A stretch of DNA of 64,000 bases from contig NZ_AP025516.1 of assembly GCF_023169885.1 (NCBI RefSeq), positions 248,001 through 312,000 of the forward strand, in the 5' to 3' direction. Origin of the DNA: Desulfofustis limnaeus. GTDB lineage: Bacteria; Desulfobacterota; Desulfobulbia; Desulfobulbales; Desulfocapsaceae. Below are positions 9,154-17,962 of the stretch, piece by piece. The notes below the pieces were generated by a model. It saw only the letters and a list, made by a program, of their open reading frames with translations. It searched no databases and had not been told where the DNA came from. Position numbers and translations under genes: made by a program. The number at the start of each line of letters is the position of its first letter. Within the stretch, counting starts at the first letter, position 1.

Positions 9154-9182
9154 TTGAAAAATAAAAATAAAAATCGTATAAA
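9154..9182 (+). promoter_or_regulatory. Sigma-70 promoter for the dinG-ispB genes
   Basis: TTGAAA (9154-9159) and TATAAA (9177-9182) are separated by exactly 17 bases of very A-rich DNA. It faces the DinG gene at 9248. This is one of the best promoters in the window. No LexA-like box was recognised beside it. Confidence 0.75.
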
Positions 9183-9247
9183 CTGGTAGCTCGGCGGGGT
9201 CGGGTCCAACCGTGACTCCGATCCCATAGCTTCTTTCGGACACAGAT

Positions 9248-11239
9248 ATGGAACAATCGGTACAGGCGTTCTTTTCAGCAGACGGACCTTTGGCGCAACG
9301 CCTTGCCGGTTATGAATCGCGCGCCGATCAGGTGCGGATGGCGGCAGCAGTGGAAGCCTTGCTCCAGGCTCAGCCCCGGGGAACCTCCGGACAAGCCGAC
9401 TATGCCCACGTCTTGGTGGTGGAGGCGGAAACCGGGGTCGGAAAGAGTCTGGCCTACCTGGTGCCGGCAGTTTTTTCCGGAAAACGAGTGGTTGTCTCCA
9501 CCGCCACGATCAACTTGCAGGATCAGCTGGTGGACAAGGAAATCCCGCTGCTGTCCCGCATCATCGGTCGTGATGTCGGCGCCCTTTGCGTGAAGGGCAG
9601 GCAGAATTATCTCTGCCTTCATCGATGGCATCAGTTTCGCAGTCATCCGCAACAGTCGCTGCTTGAGGATCAGGAGGGGGAGCGGATCGAAAAATGGCTC
9701 GAGACCACGGACACCGGTGATCGGGCCGAGCTTTCCTGGCTGACCGACCGGTCGCCGCTGTGGCCGCGAATCTCGGCACTGTCCCATCAATGCCTGGGCG
9801 GGGAATGCCCGGAATTCGGCGATTGCTTCATCAATCGCCTGCGGCGCAAGGCCGGCAATGCACGACTGCTGGTGGTCAACCACCACCTCTACTTTTCCGA
9901 TCTGGCCCTGCGGCGCCGTGGCTATGGGGAGTTGCTGCCCCGTCACGAGGCGGTCATTTTTGACGAGGCCCATCATGTGGAACAGGTGGCAACCACCTTT
10001 TTCGGCAGCGGCTTCGGACAGTATCAAGTGTATGATTTGGTTGGCGATATGATCCGTCAGGCGGAGCAGGAGCATGGGACCGTTGACGATGAGCGATTGC
10101 TGGCCATGGCCAGCGGTCTGAAACAGCGAGTTGATCTGTTTTCCTCGCTGTTCCCGGGACAGCGGGGACGCTTTCCTTTACTGGCGTTCTCCCAGACCCG
10201 CGATGACTGGCATGAACAGGTCCACCATGTTGCCGACGCGTTGCAGCGCTGCGGCGAAGCAGCAGCCGCTCGTGACGGTGAGAGCTGGAAGTTGCTGGCC
10301 GATCGCGCTGAAGAATTACGTGCCAACCTGCTGCGCATCGCTCTGCCGGATGAGCATGGTGGAACAACCGACCAGGTCTACTGGTATGAGAGGCGAGAGC
10401 GCTCGATCACCCTGTCGGCGACACCGATACATGTTGCCGAGGATCTGCGGCAGACACTCTACGCTGCCGTGCCGAGCTGTGTGATGACCTCGGCGACCTT
10501 GGCCACCGGTGACCGTTTTGACTACTTCTGCCAGCGTCTTGGTCTATCCGACCCGGTCGCGGTGATGCAACTGAAGTCTCCGTTTCCCTACCGTGACCGG
10601 GCCCTTGTCTATGTGCCGGAGAACGGTTTTCCCGAGCCGGCCGAGGCGGCCTTCGAGACGGCTGTGGCGGAGCGAATACGGGATTTATTGAGCTTATCGG
10701 AGGGGCGGGCGTTGGTCTTGTTTACCAGTTTCAAGGCAATGGATGCCGTCGCTGAATTTTTGCAGGGACGGCTCGATTATCCGATCCTGGTGCAGGGAAC
10801 TGCCGCTCGATCGACCCTGTTGACCCGGTTTCGCCGGGAGCGGGATTCGGTGCTGCTGGCGGTGGCCAGTTTCTGGGAGGGTGTCGATATTCCCGGTGAG
10901 TCGCTGAGCGCCGTGATCATCGACAAACTGCCATTCGAGGTACCGAGCGATCCGGTGATGCAGGCCCGGATGCAGGCCATCAGCAACGAGGGTGGCAATC
11001 CGTTTTTCGATTTTCAGGTGCCTCGGGCGGTGCTGACCCTGCGTCAGGGGGTCGGCAGGTTGATGCGCTCATCGCGCGATAGCGGTTTGATCGCCATCAT
11101 GGACATTCGTCTGTTCAGTAAACGCTACGGCAAGATCTTTCTTGACAGTCTGCCGCCGGCACCGATCGTCAGGGAGCGGGCCGCCGTTGCCGAGTTCTTC
11201 GCCCAAATGGCAGTCAGTCAGCCGGAGCAGGAAGTTTAG
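9248..11239 (+). CDS. DinG/YoaA-type Fe-S ATP-dependent DNA helicase
   Basis: 663 aa, XPD-like superfamily 2 helicase. Walker A is ETGVGKS with Lys66; the Walker B/DEAH box is DEAHH (Asp239). Between them are the Fe-S cysteines: Cys114, Cys123, and the cluster Cys182, Cys187 and Cys193, which bind a 4Fe-4S cluster in DinG and XPD. The C-terminal half has SATL, FTSF and the motif VI region RQGVGRLMRS. These enzymes unwind 5'-tailed DNA, R-loops and D-loops during replication-fork rescue. It is followed 3 bases later by the polyprenyl synthase gene, so both share the promoter at 9154. Confidence 0.93.
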   Translation: MEQSVQAFFSADGPLAQRLAGYESRADQVRMAAAVEALLQAQPRGTSGQADYAHVLVVEAETGVGKSLAYLVPAVFSGKRVVVSTATINLQDQLVDKEIPLLSRIIGRDVGALCVKGRQNYLCLHRWHQFRSHPQQSLLEDQEGERIEKWLETTDTGDRAELSWLTDRSPLWPRISALSHQCLGGECPEFGDCFINRLRRKAGNARLLVVNHHLYFSDLALRRRGYGELLPRHEAVIFDEAHHVEQVATTFFGSGFGQYQVYDLVGDMIRQAEQEHGTVDDERLLAMASGLKQRVDLFSSLFPGQRGRFPLLAFSQTRDDWHEQVHHVADALQRCGEAAAARDGESWKLLADRAEELRANLLRIALPDEHGGTTDQVYWYERRERSITLSATPIHVAEDLRQTLYAAVPSCVMTSATLATGDRFDYFCQRLGLSDPVAVMQLKSPFPYRDRALVYVPENGFPEPAEAAFETAVAERIRDLLSLSEGRALVLFTSFKAMDAVAEFLQGRLDYPILVQGTAARSTLLTRFRRERDSVLLAVASFWEGVDIPGESLSAVIIDKLPFEVPSDPVMQARMQAISNEGGNPFFDFQVPRAVLTLRQGVGRLMRSSRDSGLIAIMDIRLFSKRYGKIFLDSLPPAPIVRERAAVAEFFAQMAVSQPEQEV

Positions 11240-11242
11240 CCC

Positions 11243-12220
11243 ATGGATTTGAAGGAAGCAATAGCCCGAGAATCGGTGCAGATCGACCGCGAGATGGGCC
11301 AGGACCTTGCCGGGCTGGCCATCGGTGATGAGCTGTTGAAGGAGATCCTGGAGTACGGTCTGTTCAGCGGCGGTAAACGAATTCGTCCTTTTCTGGTGGT
11401 CCTTGGTGCGCGGCTGTGTGGCCGGAGTGACGAAGCGGTGTATCGCCCGGCAATTGCATTTGAATACCTGCATGCAGCTACCCTGTTCCATGATGATGTC
11501 ATCGATCATGCCGATACCCGTCGCGGCAGATTGTCGGTGATCAAGCGATACGGGATGGTCGGCGCCATCCTGGCCGGCGATTTTCTGCATGCCCATGCCA
11601 TGGCGCTGGTCGGCCGTTACGGCGGTCAGGCGGCTCTGGATACTTTTACGGCAGCAACCCGCGGCATGGTGGAAGGGGAGTTTCTCCAACTCCGTGCGGC
11701 CGGGAAGTGGGAGGTGACGGCGGACGATTATTTCGCCATTGTCCGGCGAAAAACCGGGGTGCTTATCGAAGCGGCGTGCGTTACCGGGGGGATCGTGGCC
11801 GGAGCCGGCGCCGCACAGCTTGCCGCTCTGCAGACCTATGGCGGCAACCTCGGTACCGCCTTTCAGATTATCGACGATCTGCTCGATTATCAGGGACAAT
11901 TCACCGGCAAACCCATCGGCAACGATCTGGCTGAGGGCAAGTCCACCCTGCCCTTGATTATTGCCTTGGACCGGGCCCCTGAAAGGGAAAGACAGAGCCT
12001 GCTGGCGCTGTTGCACGATGTATCCCAGCGCAGTGAGCGTCTGGACGAGATCGTCGCTTTCATCGATCGCCACGCCGGATTTGTCGAAGCGCGCCGACGA
12101 GCCGAACAACTCATCGACTCCGGCCTGACTGCCTTGCAGGTGTTTTCCGGTCCAGGTGATCCCGATTTCCGTGAATTATTTGAGGATCTCGGTCACTATG
12201 TGTTGTCTCGGCAACGGTGA
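11243..12220 (+). CDS. ispB: Trans-polyprenyl diphosphate synthase (octaprenyl-type)
   Basis: 325 aa, the usual length for IspB. Both aspartate-rich motifs are present: DDVIDHADTRRG (first DDxxD plus the RR pair) and IIDDLLDYQG (second). GGKRIRP near residue 45 binds isopentenyl diphosphate. It condenses farnesyl diphosphate with IPP units to make the side chain of menaquinone or ubiquinone. Chain length cannot be fixed by eye; small residues before the first DDxxD fit a long product. The gene begins 3 bases after dinG and is followed by a small membrane-protein gene with its own GGAGG. Confidence 0.88.
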   Translation: MDLKEAIARESVQIDREMGQDLAGLAIGDELLKEILEYGLFSGGKRIRPFLVVLGARLCGRSDEAVYRPAIAFEYLHAATLFHDDVIDHADTRRGRLSVIKRYGMVGAILAGDFLHAHAMALVGRYGGQAALDTFTAATRGMVEGEFLQLRAAGKWEVTADDYFAIVRRKTGVLIEAACVTGGIVAGAGAAQLAALQTYGGNLGTAFQIIDDLLDYQGQFTGKPIGNDLAEGKSTLPLIIALDRAPERERQSLLALLHDVSQRSERLDEIVAFIDRHAGFVEARRRAEQLIDSGLTALQVFSGPGDPDFRELFEDLGHYVLSRQR

Positions 12221-12233
12221 CCGGAGGAAACGT

Positions 12234-12590
12234 ATGGCGCCGACTTCGTTAACGAAAAGATCAAAAAAAACGAAAACATCGCGGGGCGGAGGCCGACGAT
12301 CGAAGACGTTGCGGCGGTTCACCATCGGCCGGCTGATCAGCTACGGCGCCCTTCTTCTCCTGCTGGTCGGATCGCTTTGCGTGGCCGGTTATGTAATCTT
12401 CTTCCGGGTGGCTGTTGCGTCTGCGTCTTCGTCCGGTTTGGTTGCGGCACACCTGTCCTGTCGCGGGGTGTCATCTCTGCCATCTGCTGCATCACCTGAA
12501 ACAGCTCCTGTGGCAACGGGCATCCTAACGGCGGTCGCTGGTCAGGAGCAATGGGCTCGGATCCAGCGACGGTCGGCGGAAAAGCCATGA
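12234..12590 (+). CDS. Small basic single-pass membrane protein, unknown
   Basis: 118 aa. ATG at 12234 is preceded by GGAGG at 12223-12227. The first 35 residues are strongly basic (Lys/Arg rich), one transmembrane helix follows (about residues 38-60), and the rest is a low-complexity Ser/Ala/Val/Pro tail. By the positive-inside rule the N-terminus is cytoplasmic. Its stop overlaps the start of the next gene as ATGA, which supports a real coupled gene. No family recognised. It could be a truncated remnant of a longer membrane protein. Confidence 0.6.
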   Translation: MAPTSLTKRSKKTKTSRGGGRRSKTLRRFTIGRLISYGALLLLLVGSLCVAGYVIFFRVAVASASSSGLVAAHLSCRGVSSLPSAASPETAPVATGILTAVAGQEQWARIQRRSAEKP

Positions 12591-13558
12591 GGATCGGGAT
12601 CATCGGCACCGGGCGGCACGGTAGCCGGTATGCGAAACATATTGTCAACGATTGCCATGAATTGAAGCTGTCGGCGCTGTCCCGGCGTACGGAGTACGGC
12701 GGGACACAGGCCGAGAACTGGGGCTGCCGCTGGTTTCCCGATTGGCGAGATCTGGTGCGCGACAAGGATGTGGAGGCGGTTATTGCAGCGGTGCCGCCCA
12801 TCCTCAACCGGGAAATAGCCCGCTGCTGCGCCCGGCACGGTAAACCGCTGCTGCTGGAGAAACCGTTGGCCGTTGATGTTGGTGCCGGCATCGAGCTGGT
12901 GCGATCCATGCGGGCCGCCGGTGTTCCGCTGACGATCGCCCAAACCCTGCGCTACAATCCGGTCATCAGGCGGTTGCGCGAGATAGTGCCGGAGCAGGGG
13001 CGATTGCATACCATCTACGCCAATCAGAGAATCGAACCGTCCCCTTTGTCCTGGTTGGATGAGCCCGCCGTTGCCGGAGCCGGTATCACTCTGCATATCG
13101 CCGTGCATGTGTTCGACGCGCTCAGCTTCATCACCGGCTTGCGGGTGCGGCGATTACAGGCGTGGTGCAGTCGGGAGCGTGCCGGAAAACTCGAGGATCT
13201 GGCCCAGATCCGCGTCGAGATGGAAAACGGTGTCACCGGGTTGATCGAGGTGAGCAAGCTGAGCAGCGGCCGCAGCGGCCGTTATGAATTTGTCTGCTCG
13301 GCGGCACAGGTGCATGGAGACCAGGTGCATGGCCACGTCTGTCGCCTGACCGGTACGACGGCAACCACCGTCGCCGACTTTCCCTCCACCCCGACCATCC
13401 CGTTACTTTTGCAGGACTGGCAACGGTTTCTTGCCGGCGCTGGTTCGAATCCGATAACCGGTGAGGATGGGCTCGTGGCAGTGGTGCTGGCGGATGCCTG
13501 CCTGCGTTCCTCCCAGACCGGTCGTCCGGTGGATATCGTCACGGAATTCGGTTTTTAG
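12587..13558 (+). CDS. Gfo/Idh/MocA-family NAD(P)-dependent oxidoreductase
   Basis: 323 aa. The start at 12587 is chosen because it forms an ATGA overlap with the preceding gene and puts the Rossmann motif at the N-terminus: MRIGIIGTGRHG. EKPL near residue 91 supplies the conserved catalytic-region lysine, and the C-terminal alpha/beta domain contains GITLHIAVHVFD with the usual catalytic His. The family oxidises or reduces sugars, inositols and nucleotide-sugar derivatives. Substrate not predictable here; surrounding genes give no sugar pathway. Confidence 0.82.
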   Translation: MRIGIIGTGRHGSRYAKHIVNDCHELKLSALSRRTEYGGTQAENWGCRWFPDWRDLVRDKDVEAVIAAVPPILNREIARCCARHGKPLLLEKPLAVDVGAGIELVRSMRAAGVPLTIAQTLRYNPVIRRLREIVPEQGRLHTIYANQRIEPSPLSWLDEPAVAGAGITLHIAVHVFDALSFITGLRVRRLQAWCSRERAGKLEDLAQIRVEMENGVTGLIEVSKLSSGRSGRYEFVCSAAQVHGDQVHGHVCRLTGTTATTVADFPSTPTIPLLLQDWQRFLAGAGSNPITGEDGLVAVVLADACLRSSQTGRPVDIVTEFGF

Positions 13559-13578
13559 GAAAGCTTGAAAAATTCCCT

Positions 13579-13953
13579 CTAGAAAAAGATCGGGTACAAC
13601 ACCGTTGCCCAGACGACAGCAGCGATTATCAGGCTGAGCAAAACGGCGGCGCTTCCCATGTCTTTGGCCCGTTTTGCCAGTTCGTGGAATTCCGGAGAGA
13701 CCTTGTCGACAACGGCTTCAACCGCAGAATTGAGCAACTCCACGATCAGCACCAGGGTGTTGACCAGTAGTAGCAGACACTTGCTCATTCCGTCGGTGGG
13801 CAGCAGCAGCAGGATTGGCAGCAACACAACGAAAAGCGCTACCTCCTGGCGAAAGGCTGCTTCGTGGTGCAGAGCTGCCCGAAACCCGCTCAGCGAGTAG
13901 CCACACGCATGGATCAGACGGGTCAGACCTTTCTTGCCCGGTTTCATCGCCAT
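13579..13953 (-). CDS. dgkA: Diacylglycerol kinase, small membrane type
   Basis: 124 aa with three transmembrane helices. The signature (ELLNSAVEAVVD...ELAKRAKDMGSAAV) contains the catalytic Glu and Asn residues of DgkA. It phosphorylates diacylglycerol (or undecaprenol in Gram-positives) with ATP at the inner membrane, recycling lipid from envelope synthesis. Its start overlaps the end of the B2-like protease gene by 10 bases, so it is the last gene of the AICARFT-PqqD-B2 operon. Confidence 0.92.
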   Translation of the reverse strand: MAMKPGKKGLTRLIHACGYSLSGFRAALHHEAAFRQEVALFVVLLPILLLLPTDGMSKCLLLLVNTLVLIVELLNSAVEAVVDKVSPEFHELAKRAKDMGSAAVLLSLIIAAVVWATVLYPIFF

Positions 13954-14408
13954 TGCGTCCGAATCTCCTGACGATTGACATGAGTTGTTTCGAGAAGGGG
14001 CAGTTCCCGGAACTTAGCCAAGTCGGGGAGGTTGCCGATGACAATCTTGCCGTCAAGCGTGAGCCAGGCGTGGGCTTCGAAGCCTCGCTCCCGATCCTTG
14101 TTGACGCCGATGTGTACCTTCGTTCGGTAGCCAAGGCTGCTAAATAAACCATGGCTGGCCAAGGTGTTAGACAGGCAGGTGGTTCCCGGAACGAGGCGGA
14201 CTGCCGCCTTGACGAGTCTAGTCAGTTGCGCCGCAGTCAGCTGGGACTGCGAGGATCCAGTCCGTTGAGGTCGTCGCGCTACGTTGAGCAGACGGGGCAA
14301 GGAGACGATCAGCAGCGCCAGCCGGTAGTACCCGAGCAGGATAACGGCTTGCAGGAGAAGACGTTTCTCTACCCAGGTAAGGTTGTAGAATATAACGATT
14401 TTACTCAT
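13944..14408 (-). CDS. Lasso-peptide B2-type transglutaminase-like protease
   Basis: 154 aa, the size of stand-alone B2 proteins. The Cys-His-Asp triad regions are visible: PGTTCLSNTLA (catalytic Cys at about residue 77), FEAHAWLTLDG (His at about 113) and the following Asp. In lasso-peptide pathways B2 cleaves the leader from the precursor after B1, a PqqD-like RRE protein, has bound it. Here a PqqD gene lies immediately upstream and overlaps by 8 bases, matching B1-B2. However, no precursor and no asparagine-synthetase-like cyclase are nearby, so a role in maturing another peptide is possible. Confidence 0.85.
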   Translation of the reverse strand: MSKIVIFYNLTWVEKRLLLQAVILLGYYRLALLIVSLPRLLNVARRPQRTGSSQSQLTAAQLTRLVKAAVRLVPGTTCLSNTLASHGLFSSLGYRTKVHIGVNKDRERGFEAHAWLTLDGKIVIGNLPDLAKFRELPLLETTHVNRQEIRTQWR

Positions 14409-14709
14409 CTTTCACGACGATGAGTTGATTGTTGAGCAGGTCGTTGAGGAACGAGCAGAGATCGGTTAGACATTGTTGTTCCGGGACCTCGTACTCCTCG
14501 AGAATTTTCTGCTTCAGGCTGAGAAAGGACGCCGGCTGCTCCAGGCCATTCCAAATGGTCGTTCCGACCCGATCAAGCCCGCTGTAGATTCCCGTCCCGA
14601 TGTGGAGGATGACGGTCTCGCCGTCAAGCTCGGTGGAGATGGCCTCTTTGGCACGGCGGATGAGTTGGTGCTGGCGTTCGGCCGCCGTATCGCTGAAATA
14701 GGTCTGCAT
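14401..14709 (-). CDS. PqqD-family RiPP recognition protein (B1-like)
   Basis: 102 aa. The PqqD winged-helix pattern is clear: ELDGETVILHIGTGIYSGLDRVGTTIWNGLE, then the helical section ending LLNNQLIVVKDE. PqqD domains bind leader peptides of ribosomally made, modified peptides and hand them to the processing enzyme. It lies 20 bases downstream of the AICAR transformylase and overlaps the B2-like gene, so the pair forms a recognition/protease module. The N-terminal 25 residues are extra and may be a leader helix. Confidence 0.85.
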   Translation of the reverse strand: MQTYFSDTAAERQHQLIRRAKEAISTELDGETVILHIGTGIYSGLDRVGTTIWNGLEQPASFLSLKQKILEEYEVPEQQCLTDLCSFLNDLLNNQLIVVKDE

Positions 14710-14729
14710 GGCTACGTCCGGCCGATTGG

Positions 14730-16019
14730 TCAGTGTTTAAACGATCGTTGCCCGGTGAATTTCATGGCCACCTTTGGGTCCGCTTCGTTGCAGGCTTGAA
14801 TGGTTTCGAAATCACGGAGTGATCCTCCGGCTTGGAGAATGGCGCTAACGCCCTGTCTGATCCCCACATCGGCACCGTCACGGAAGGGGAAGAACGCATC
14901 GGAAATCATCACCGAGCCGGGCAGACCGGCCCGGTCGGCGGCCACCTGCCGGTCGATCCCCTCTTTTTCCTCGGTCTTTCGTTCGCCCCGGGCGATCGCC
15001 AGTTCCAGATCGGCATAGGAGATCCGGTGGCGGTCGAAACAGAGGATATCTGCATACTTAATGTAGGCTTTGTGGACGGCGATCTCGGCCACCCCGACGC
15101 GGTCCTGCTCACCAGTGCCGATACCGACGGTGCAGCCGTTCTTGACGTAGAGGACGGAATTGGAGGTTACCCCGTGCTCTATGGCCCACCCGAAGAGCAT
15201 ATCGTCCACCTCCTGTTGAGTGGGTTCCCGCTCGCAGCGGTAGGTCGCGCCTTGCCAATCGGCAATGGCCGGTTTCAGGTCAGCCGGGGTCCGGACCGAG
15301 TTCAACGCCGATTGCTGGATGATGATGCCGCCGTCGATAAGGCTCTTGAAATCGACGAACCGATAACGTTCAAACTCGGCCAAGCGATCGATCCGCGCTA
15401 TCTTGATGACGCGCAGATTTTTTCTCTTCTTGATGATGTCCAGGCTGTTTTCGATAAAGTCCGAGGCGCAAACCACTTCCAGGTAATTGTCCGCAAGCAG
15501 TTCGGCGGTTTCCCGGTCGCAGGCTCGGTTGAGCACGACGGCGCCACCAAAGGCGGCAATCCGGTCAGCCCGGTTGGCCCGGTCGAAGGCCTCGGCCAGC
15601 GAGGATGCAACGGCTGCCCCGCACGGGTTATTATGCTTGAGGATCACCGCCGCCGGCCGCTCCATCAGGTATTTGATGATGTTGAGCCCGTTGTCGATGT
15701 CGGTCAGATTGATTTTGCCCGGATGTTTGCCCACCTGCAGCATGTCTTCTGCGCTGATGGCCGAGACCAGACCGTTACCGGGTTCGATATAACGGCAACC
15801 GCCCAACTCCAGATTGCCGTTGACCAATTCGTAAAGGGCCGCTTCCTGGTCGGGGTTTTCACCGTAACGGATGCCCCGTTCCTCGTATCGGCCGTCCTCC
15901 TGGGCGATGTTCCAGGTTCGCTTGCGATAGATCAATCGCTGATCACCGAAGGTGACGGTCATCTCCATGGGGAAATGGTCGCCGAGGATGGTGGTGTACA
16001 TCTTTTTTATATCACTCAT
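14730..16019 (-). CDS. Stand-alone AICAR transformylase (PurH C-terminal domain)
   Basis: 429 aa. It aligns with the AICAR formyltransferase half of PurH: RYGENPDQEA near residue 51 and the catalytic ILKHNNPCG with Lys128-His129. C-terminal motifs are SVMISDAFFPFRDG and IQAGGS-like (ILQAGGSLRD). The roughly 200-residue IMP cyclohydrolase (MGS-like) domain of normal PurH is missing; only about 45 other residues precede the transferase. It adds the formyl group of 10-formyl-THF to AICAR in purine synthesis. IMP closure must come from another protein. First gene of an operon with pqqD, B2 and dgkA. Confidence 0.88.
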   Translation of the reverse strand: MSDIKKMYTTILGDHFPMEMTVTFGDQRLIYRKRTWNIAQEDGRYEERGIRYGENPDQEAALYELVNGNLELGGCRYIEPGNGLVSAISAEDMLQVGKHPGKINLTDIDNGLNIIKYLMERPAAVILKHNNPCGAAVASSLAEAFDRANRADRIAAFGGAVVLNRACDRETAELLADNYLEVVCASDFIENSLDIIKKRKNLRVIKIARIDRLAEFERYRFVDFKSLIDGGIIIQQSALNSVRTPADLKPAIADWQGATYRCEREPTQQEVDDMLFGWAIEHGVTSNSVLYVKNGCTVGIGTGEQDRVGVAEIAVHKAYIKYADILCFDRHRISYADLELAIARGERKTEEKEGIDRQVAADRAGLPGSVMISDAFFPFRDGADVGIRQGVSAILQAGGSLRDFETIQACNEADPKVAMKFTGQRSFKH

Positions 16020-16093
16020 GGTCGTGACCTCGTGCGGGTGGTGGTCGAGAAATAGGCACCTCTCCGGCTATTGGCCGGGGAGTAGGTTGCATA

Positions 16094-16122
16094 ACTATAC
16101 GCTGAACAGAACTCTCTGCCAA
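16094..16122 (-). promoter_or_regulatory. Sigma-70 promoter of the AICARFT-pqqD-B2-dgkA operon
   Basis: Read on the minus strand: TTGGCA (16117-16122), a 17-base spacer, then TATAGT (16094-16099). The predicted leader is about 65 bases and contains a short hairpin (CCGGC/GCCGG around 16065-16080). I compared it by eye with the ZTP riboswitch that often precedes purine genes and did not find its conserved core. Confidence 0.65.
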
Positions 16123-16159
16123 ATGGAAACCGTTGTGGGGGAAATGGCAGTGCGGACCC

Positions 16160-17206
16160 TTACCCCGAGGCGGCTCCGGGTCCTTCCTCGCTGACGCAGG
16201 CGGTCAGGGGCTGAACTCGCGCCCCGGCTTTGATTGAGCAACCGGAAAGGACGCTGTTGGCGCCGATTTCTGCGTCGGGACCAATGTCGGCGTTGTCAAG
16301 CACCACCCCGGCACCAATACGGCATCGTGCTCCCAGGCGGCTGGCGCCAAGAATGGTAATGCGTTCGGTGAGGGTACAATCGGGGCTGATCTCCACGGTG
16401 GGGGCAACGGTAATGGAGGCCGGGTCGTACATCGTGATTCCGGCGGCCAGCAATTCTCGATTGCGGCGTTGTCTGATCTCGCCATGGGCCAGGGCCAACT
16501 CGACCCGGGAGTTGACGCCGAGCACCTGAAACGGCACCGGATGTTCGTAGCGACCAACGGTAACCCCGTCGGCTACGGCGATGCCGACGATGTCGGTGAG
16601 GTACATCTCCTTCTGGCTGTTATCACGGGTAACCCGATTCAGGGCAGTGAACAGGAATTCTTTTTCCACGCAATACAGACCGGCGTTGATCTCCTTGATA
16701 CGGCGTTGCTGCGAAGAGGCGTCTTTTTCTTCGACGATGGCCTGTACCGCCCCCTCCTGGTTGCTGATAATGCGCCCGTAACCGGTCGGCTGGTCCAGTC
16801 GGGTGGTCATGATCGTCAGAGCGGCGCCTGATTGGTGATGGGTTTCCAGCATCTCCTGCAGATGGTGACTCTGCAGGAGTGGCGAATCGCCGCACAGGAC
16901 CAGTACCGTACCGGAAAAATCGGCCAATTCCGCTTTGGCGCAAAGCACGGCGTGGCCGGTGCCGAGTTGCTCGTGCTGTTCAACGCAGGTGACCGGGAAG
17001 GTGCTGATCGCTTGTTCCACCCGGTCTCCCTGGTGGCCGACGATGACGATGGTCTTGACGGCCCGCAACGGCTGTACGGCATCGAGCACGTGGTGAAGCA
17101 TCGGTCGGAAAAAGACTTCGTGCAGTACCTTGGCACGGGACGACTTCATTCTCGTACCTTTGCCGGCGGCTAGGACAATGACGGCGAGTGCGGAGGAAGC
17201 GGGCAT
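16160..17206 (-). CDS. GlmU-like nucleotidyltransferase lacking the acetyltransferase end
   Basis: 348 aa. The N-terminal 230 residues are a GlmU-type uridylyltransferase: VIVLAAGKGTRMKS, GTGHAV, LCGDSPLL (metal Asp), YGRI, EEKDAS and NAGLYC. The C-terminal part has only a few left-handed beta-helix turns (residues about 255-335) and ends with a TAA. Normal GlmU is about 455 aa and needs the missing turns for acetyl-CoA binding. It probably makes UDP-GlcNAc from GlcNAc-1-P but cannot acetylate GlcN-1-P. A separate acetyltransferase would be required elsewhere, or the enzyme serves another sugar nucleotide. Confidence 0.85.
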   Translation of the reverse strand: MPASSALAVIVLAAGKGTRMKSSRAKVLHEVFFRPMLHHVLDAVQPLRAVKTIVIVGHQGDRVEQAISTFPVTCVEQHEQLGTGHAVLCAKAELADFSGTVLVLCGDSPLLQSHHLQEMLETHHQSGAALTIMTTRLDQPTGYGRIISNQEGAVQAIVEEKDASSQQRRIKEINAGLYCVEKEFLFTALNRVTRDNSQKEMYLTDIVGIAVADGVTVGRYEHPVPFQVLGVNSRVELALAHGEIRQRRNRELLAAGITMYDPASITVAPTVEISPDCTLTERITILGASRLGARCRIGAGVVLDNADIGPDAEIGANSVLSGCSIKAGARVQPLTACVSEEGPGAASG

Positions 17207-17223
17207 GGCTGTTGATTCGTCTC

Positions 17224-17814
17224 TTATTTCTTTTTCAGGATGGCCCGCCAGCCGGTTACCTGCTGCATGATCGGGCGGTAGACATTGCTCACCGAACCGG
17301 CTTGTTCAGTGACGTAAAATGCTTCGGGATCCAGGGACATGATGCGGCCAAGTAGGCTTTTCAGGTCTCGTCGGCGGCAGACGATATAGAGTTCGGTCAC
17401 CGGCCCCGATTTTCCTTCACCGCTGAAGGTGGTAACCCGATAGCCCTGGTTGCGCAAGGTGTCGGTCAGCTTTTTGGCGTGTCCTCTGCTGATGACCCGC
17501 AGGATCAGGTTGCCCAAGGCGATCCGCTTCTCGATTTTGATCCCCACCGTATTGCCCGTGGCAAAGCCGAATGCATAGATGACTCCGTAAAGGGGTTGGC
17601 TGGCCACGGTCTGAACAATGGTGGAGACCACGGCCAGCCAGATGGCCGATTCGAAAAAGCCGAGCCAGAAAGAGAGCGTGGTCCGTCCGTGGACGATGGC
17701 GATGGTGCGCAGGGTGCCCAGCGATACGTCTACGACCCGGGCGGCGAAGATGAACAGACCGTAGATGAGGTTTGCCGGTTGCAGGAAGAAAGTGGGGTCT
17801 AGCATCTGTTCCAT
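17224..17814 (-). CDS. DUF2179/UPF0316 membrane protein
   Basis: 196 aa. Three hydrophobic helices in the first 105 residues precede a soluble C-terminal domain (about 110-180). The motifs [15 protein letters not shown] and [14 protein letters not shown] are characteristic of UPF0316, with the DUF2179 domain containing [20 protein letters not shown]. This cytoplasmic domain resembles small-ligand-binding regulatory folds, but no substrate is established. It precedes the GlmU-like gene by 17 bases and is probably co-transcribed with it. Confidence 0.85.
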   Translation of the reverse strand: MEQMLDPTFFLQPANLIYGLFIFAARVVDVSLGTLRTIAIVHGRTTLSFWLGFFESAIWLAVVSTIVQTVASQPLYGVIYAFGFATGNTVGIKIEKRIALGNLILRVISRGHAKKLTDTLRNQGYRVTTFSGEGKSGPVTELYIVCRRRDLKSLLGRIMSLDPEAFYVTEQAGSVSNVYRPIMQQVTGWRAILKKK

Positions 17815-17962
17815 GGTGGAGCGCTCTACAATTCAAATGGTTCTGCAAAGGGGTCGTTGAAGATTCCGTTACCGGGTATACTGTCGTCGGTCGTGACGAT
17901 AACAGCTTCCGGTTCCCCAGGCAAGGGGGGGCGGAACAATTGCTCATCCATGTGGAGAATCG

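Noticed and set aside
16020-16159. ZTP or folate riboswitch before the AICARFT operon
   Set aside because: A short hairpin is present but the conserved cores of those riboswitches were not found by eye.
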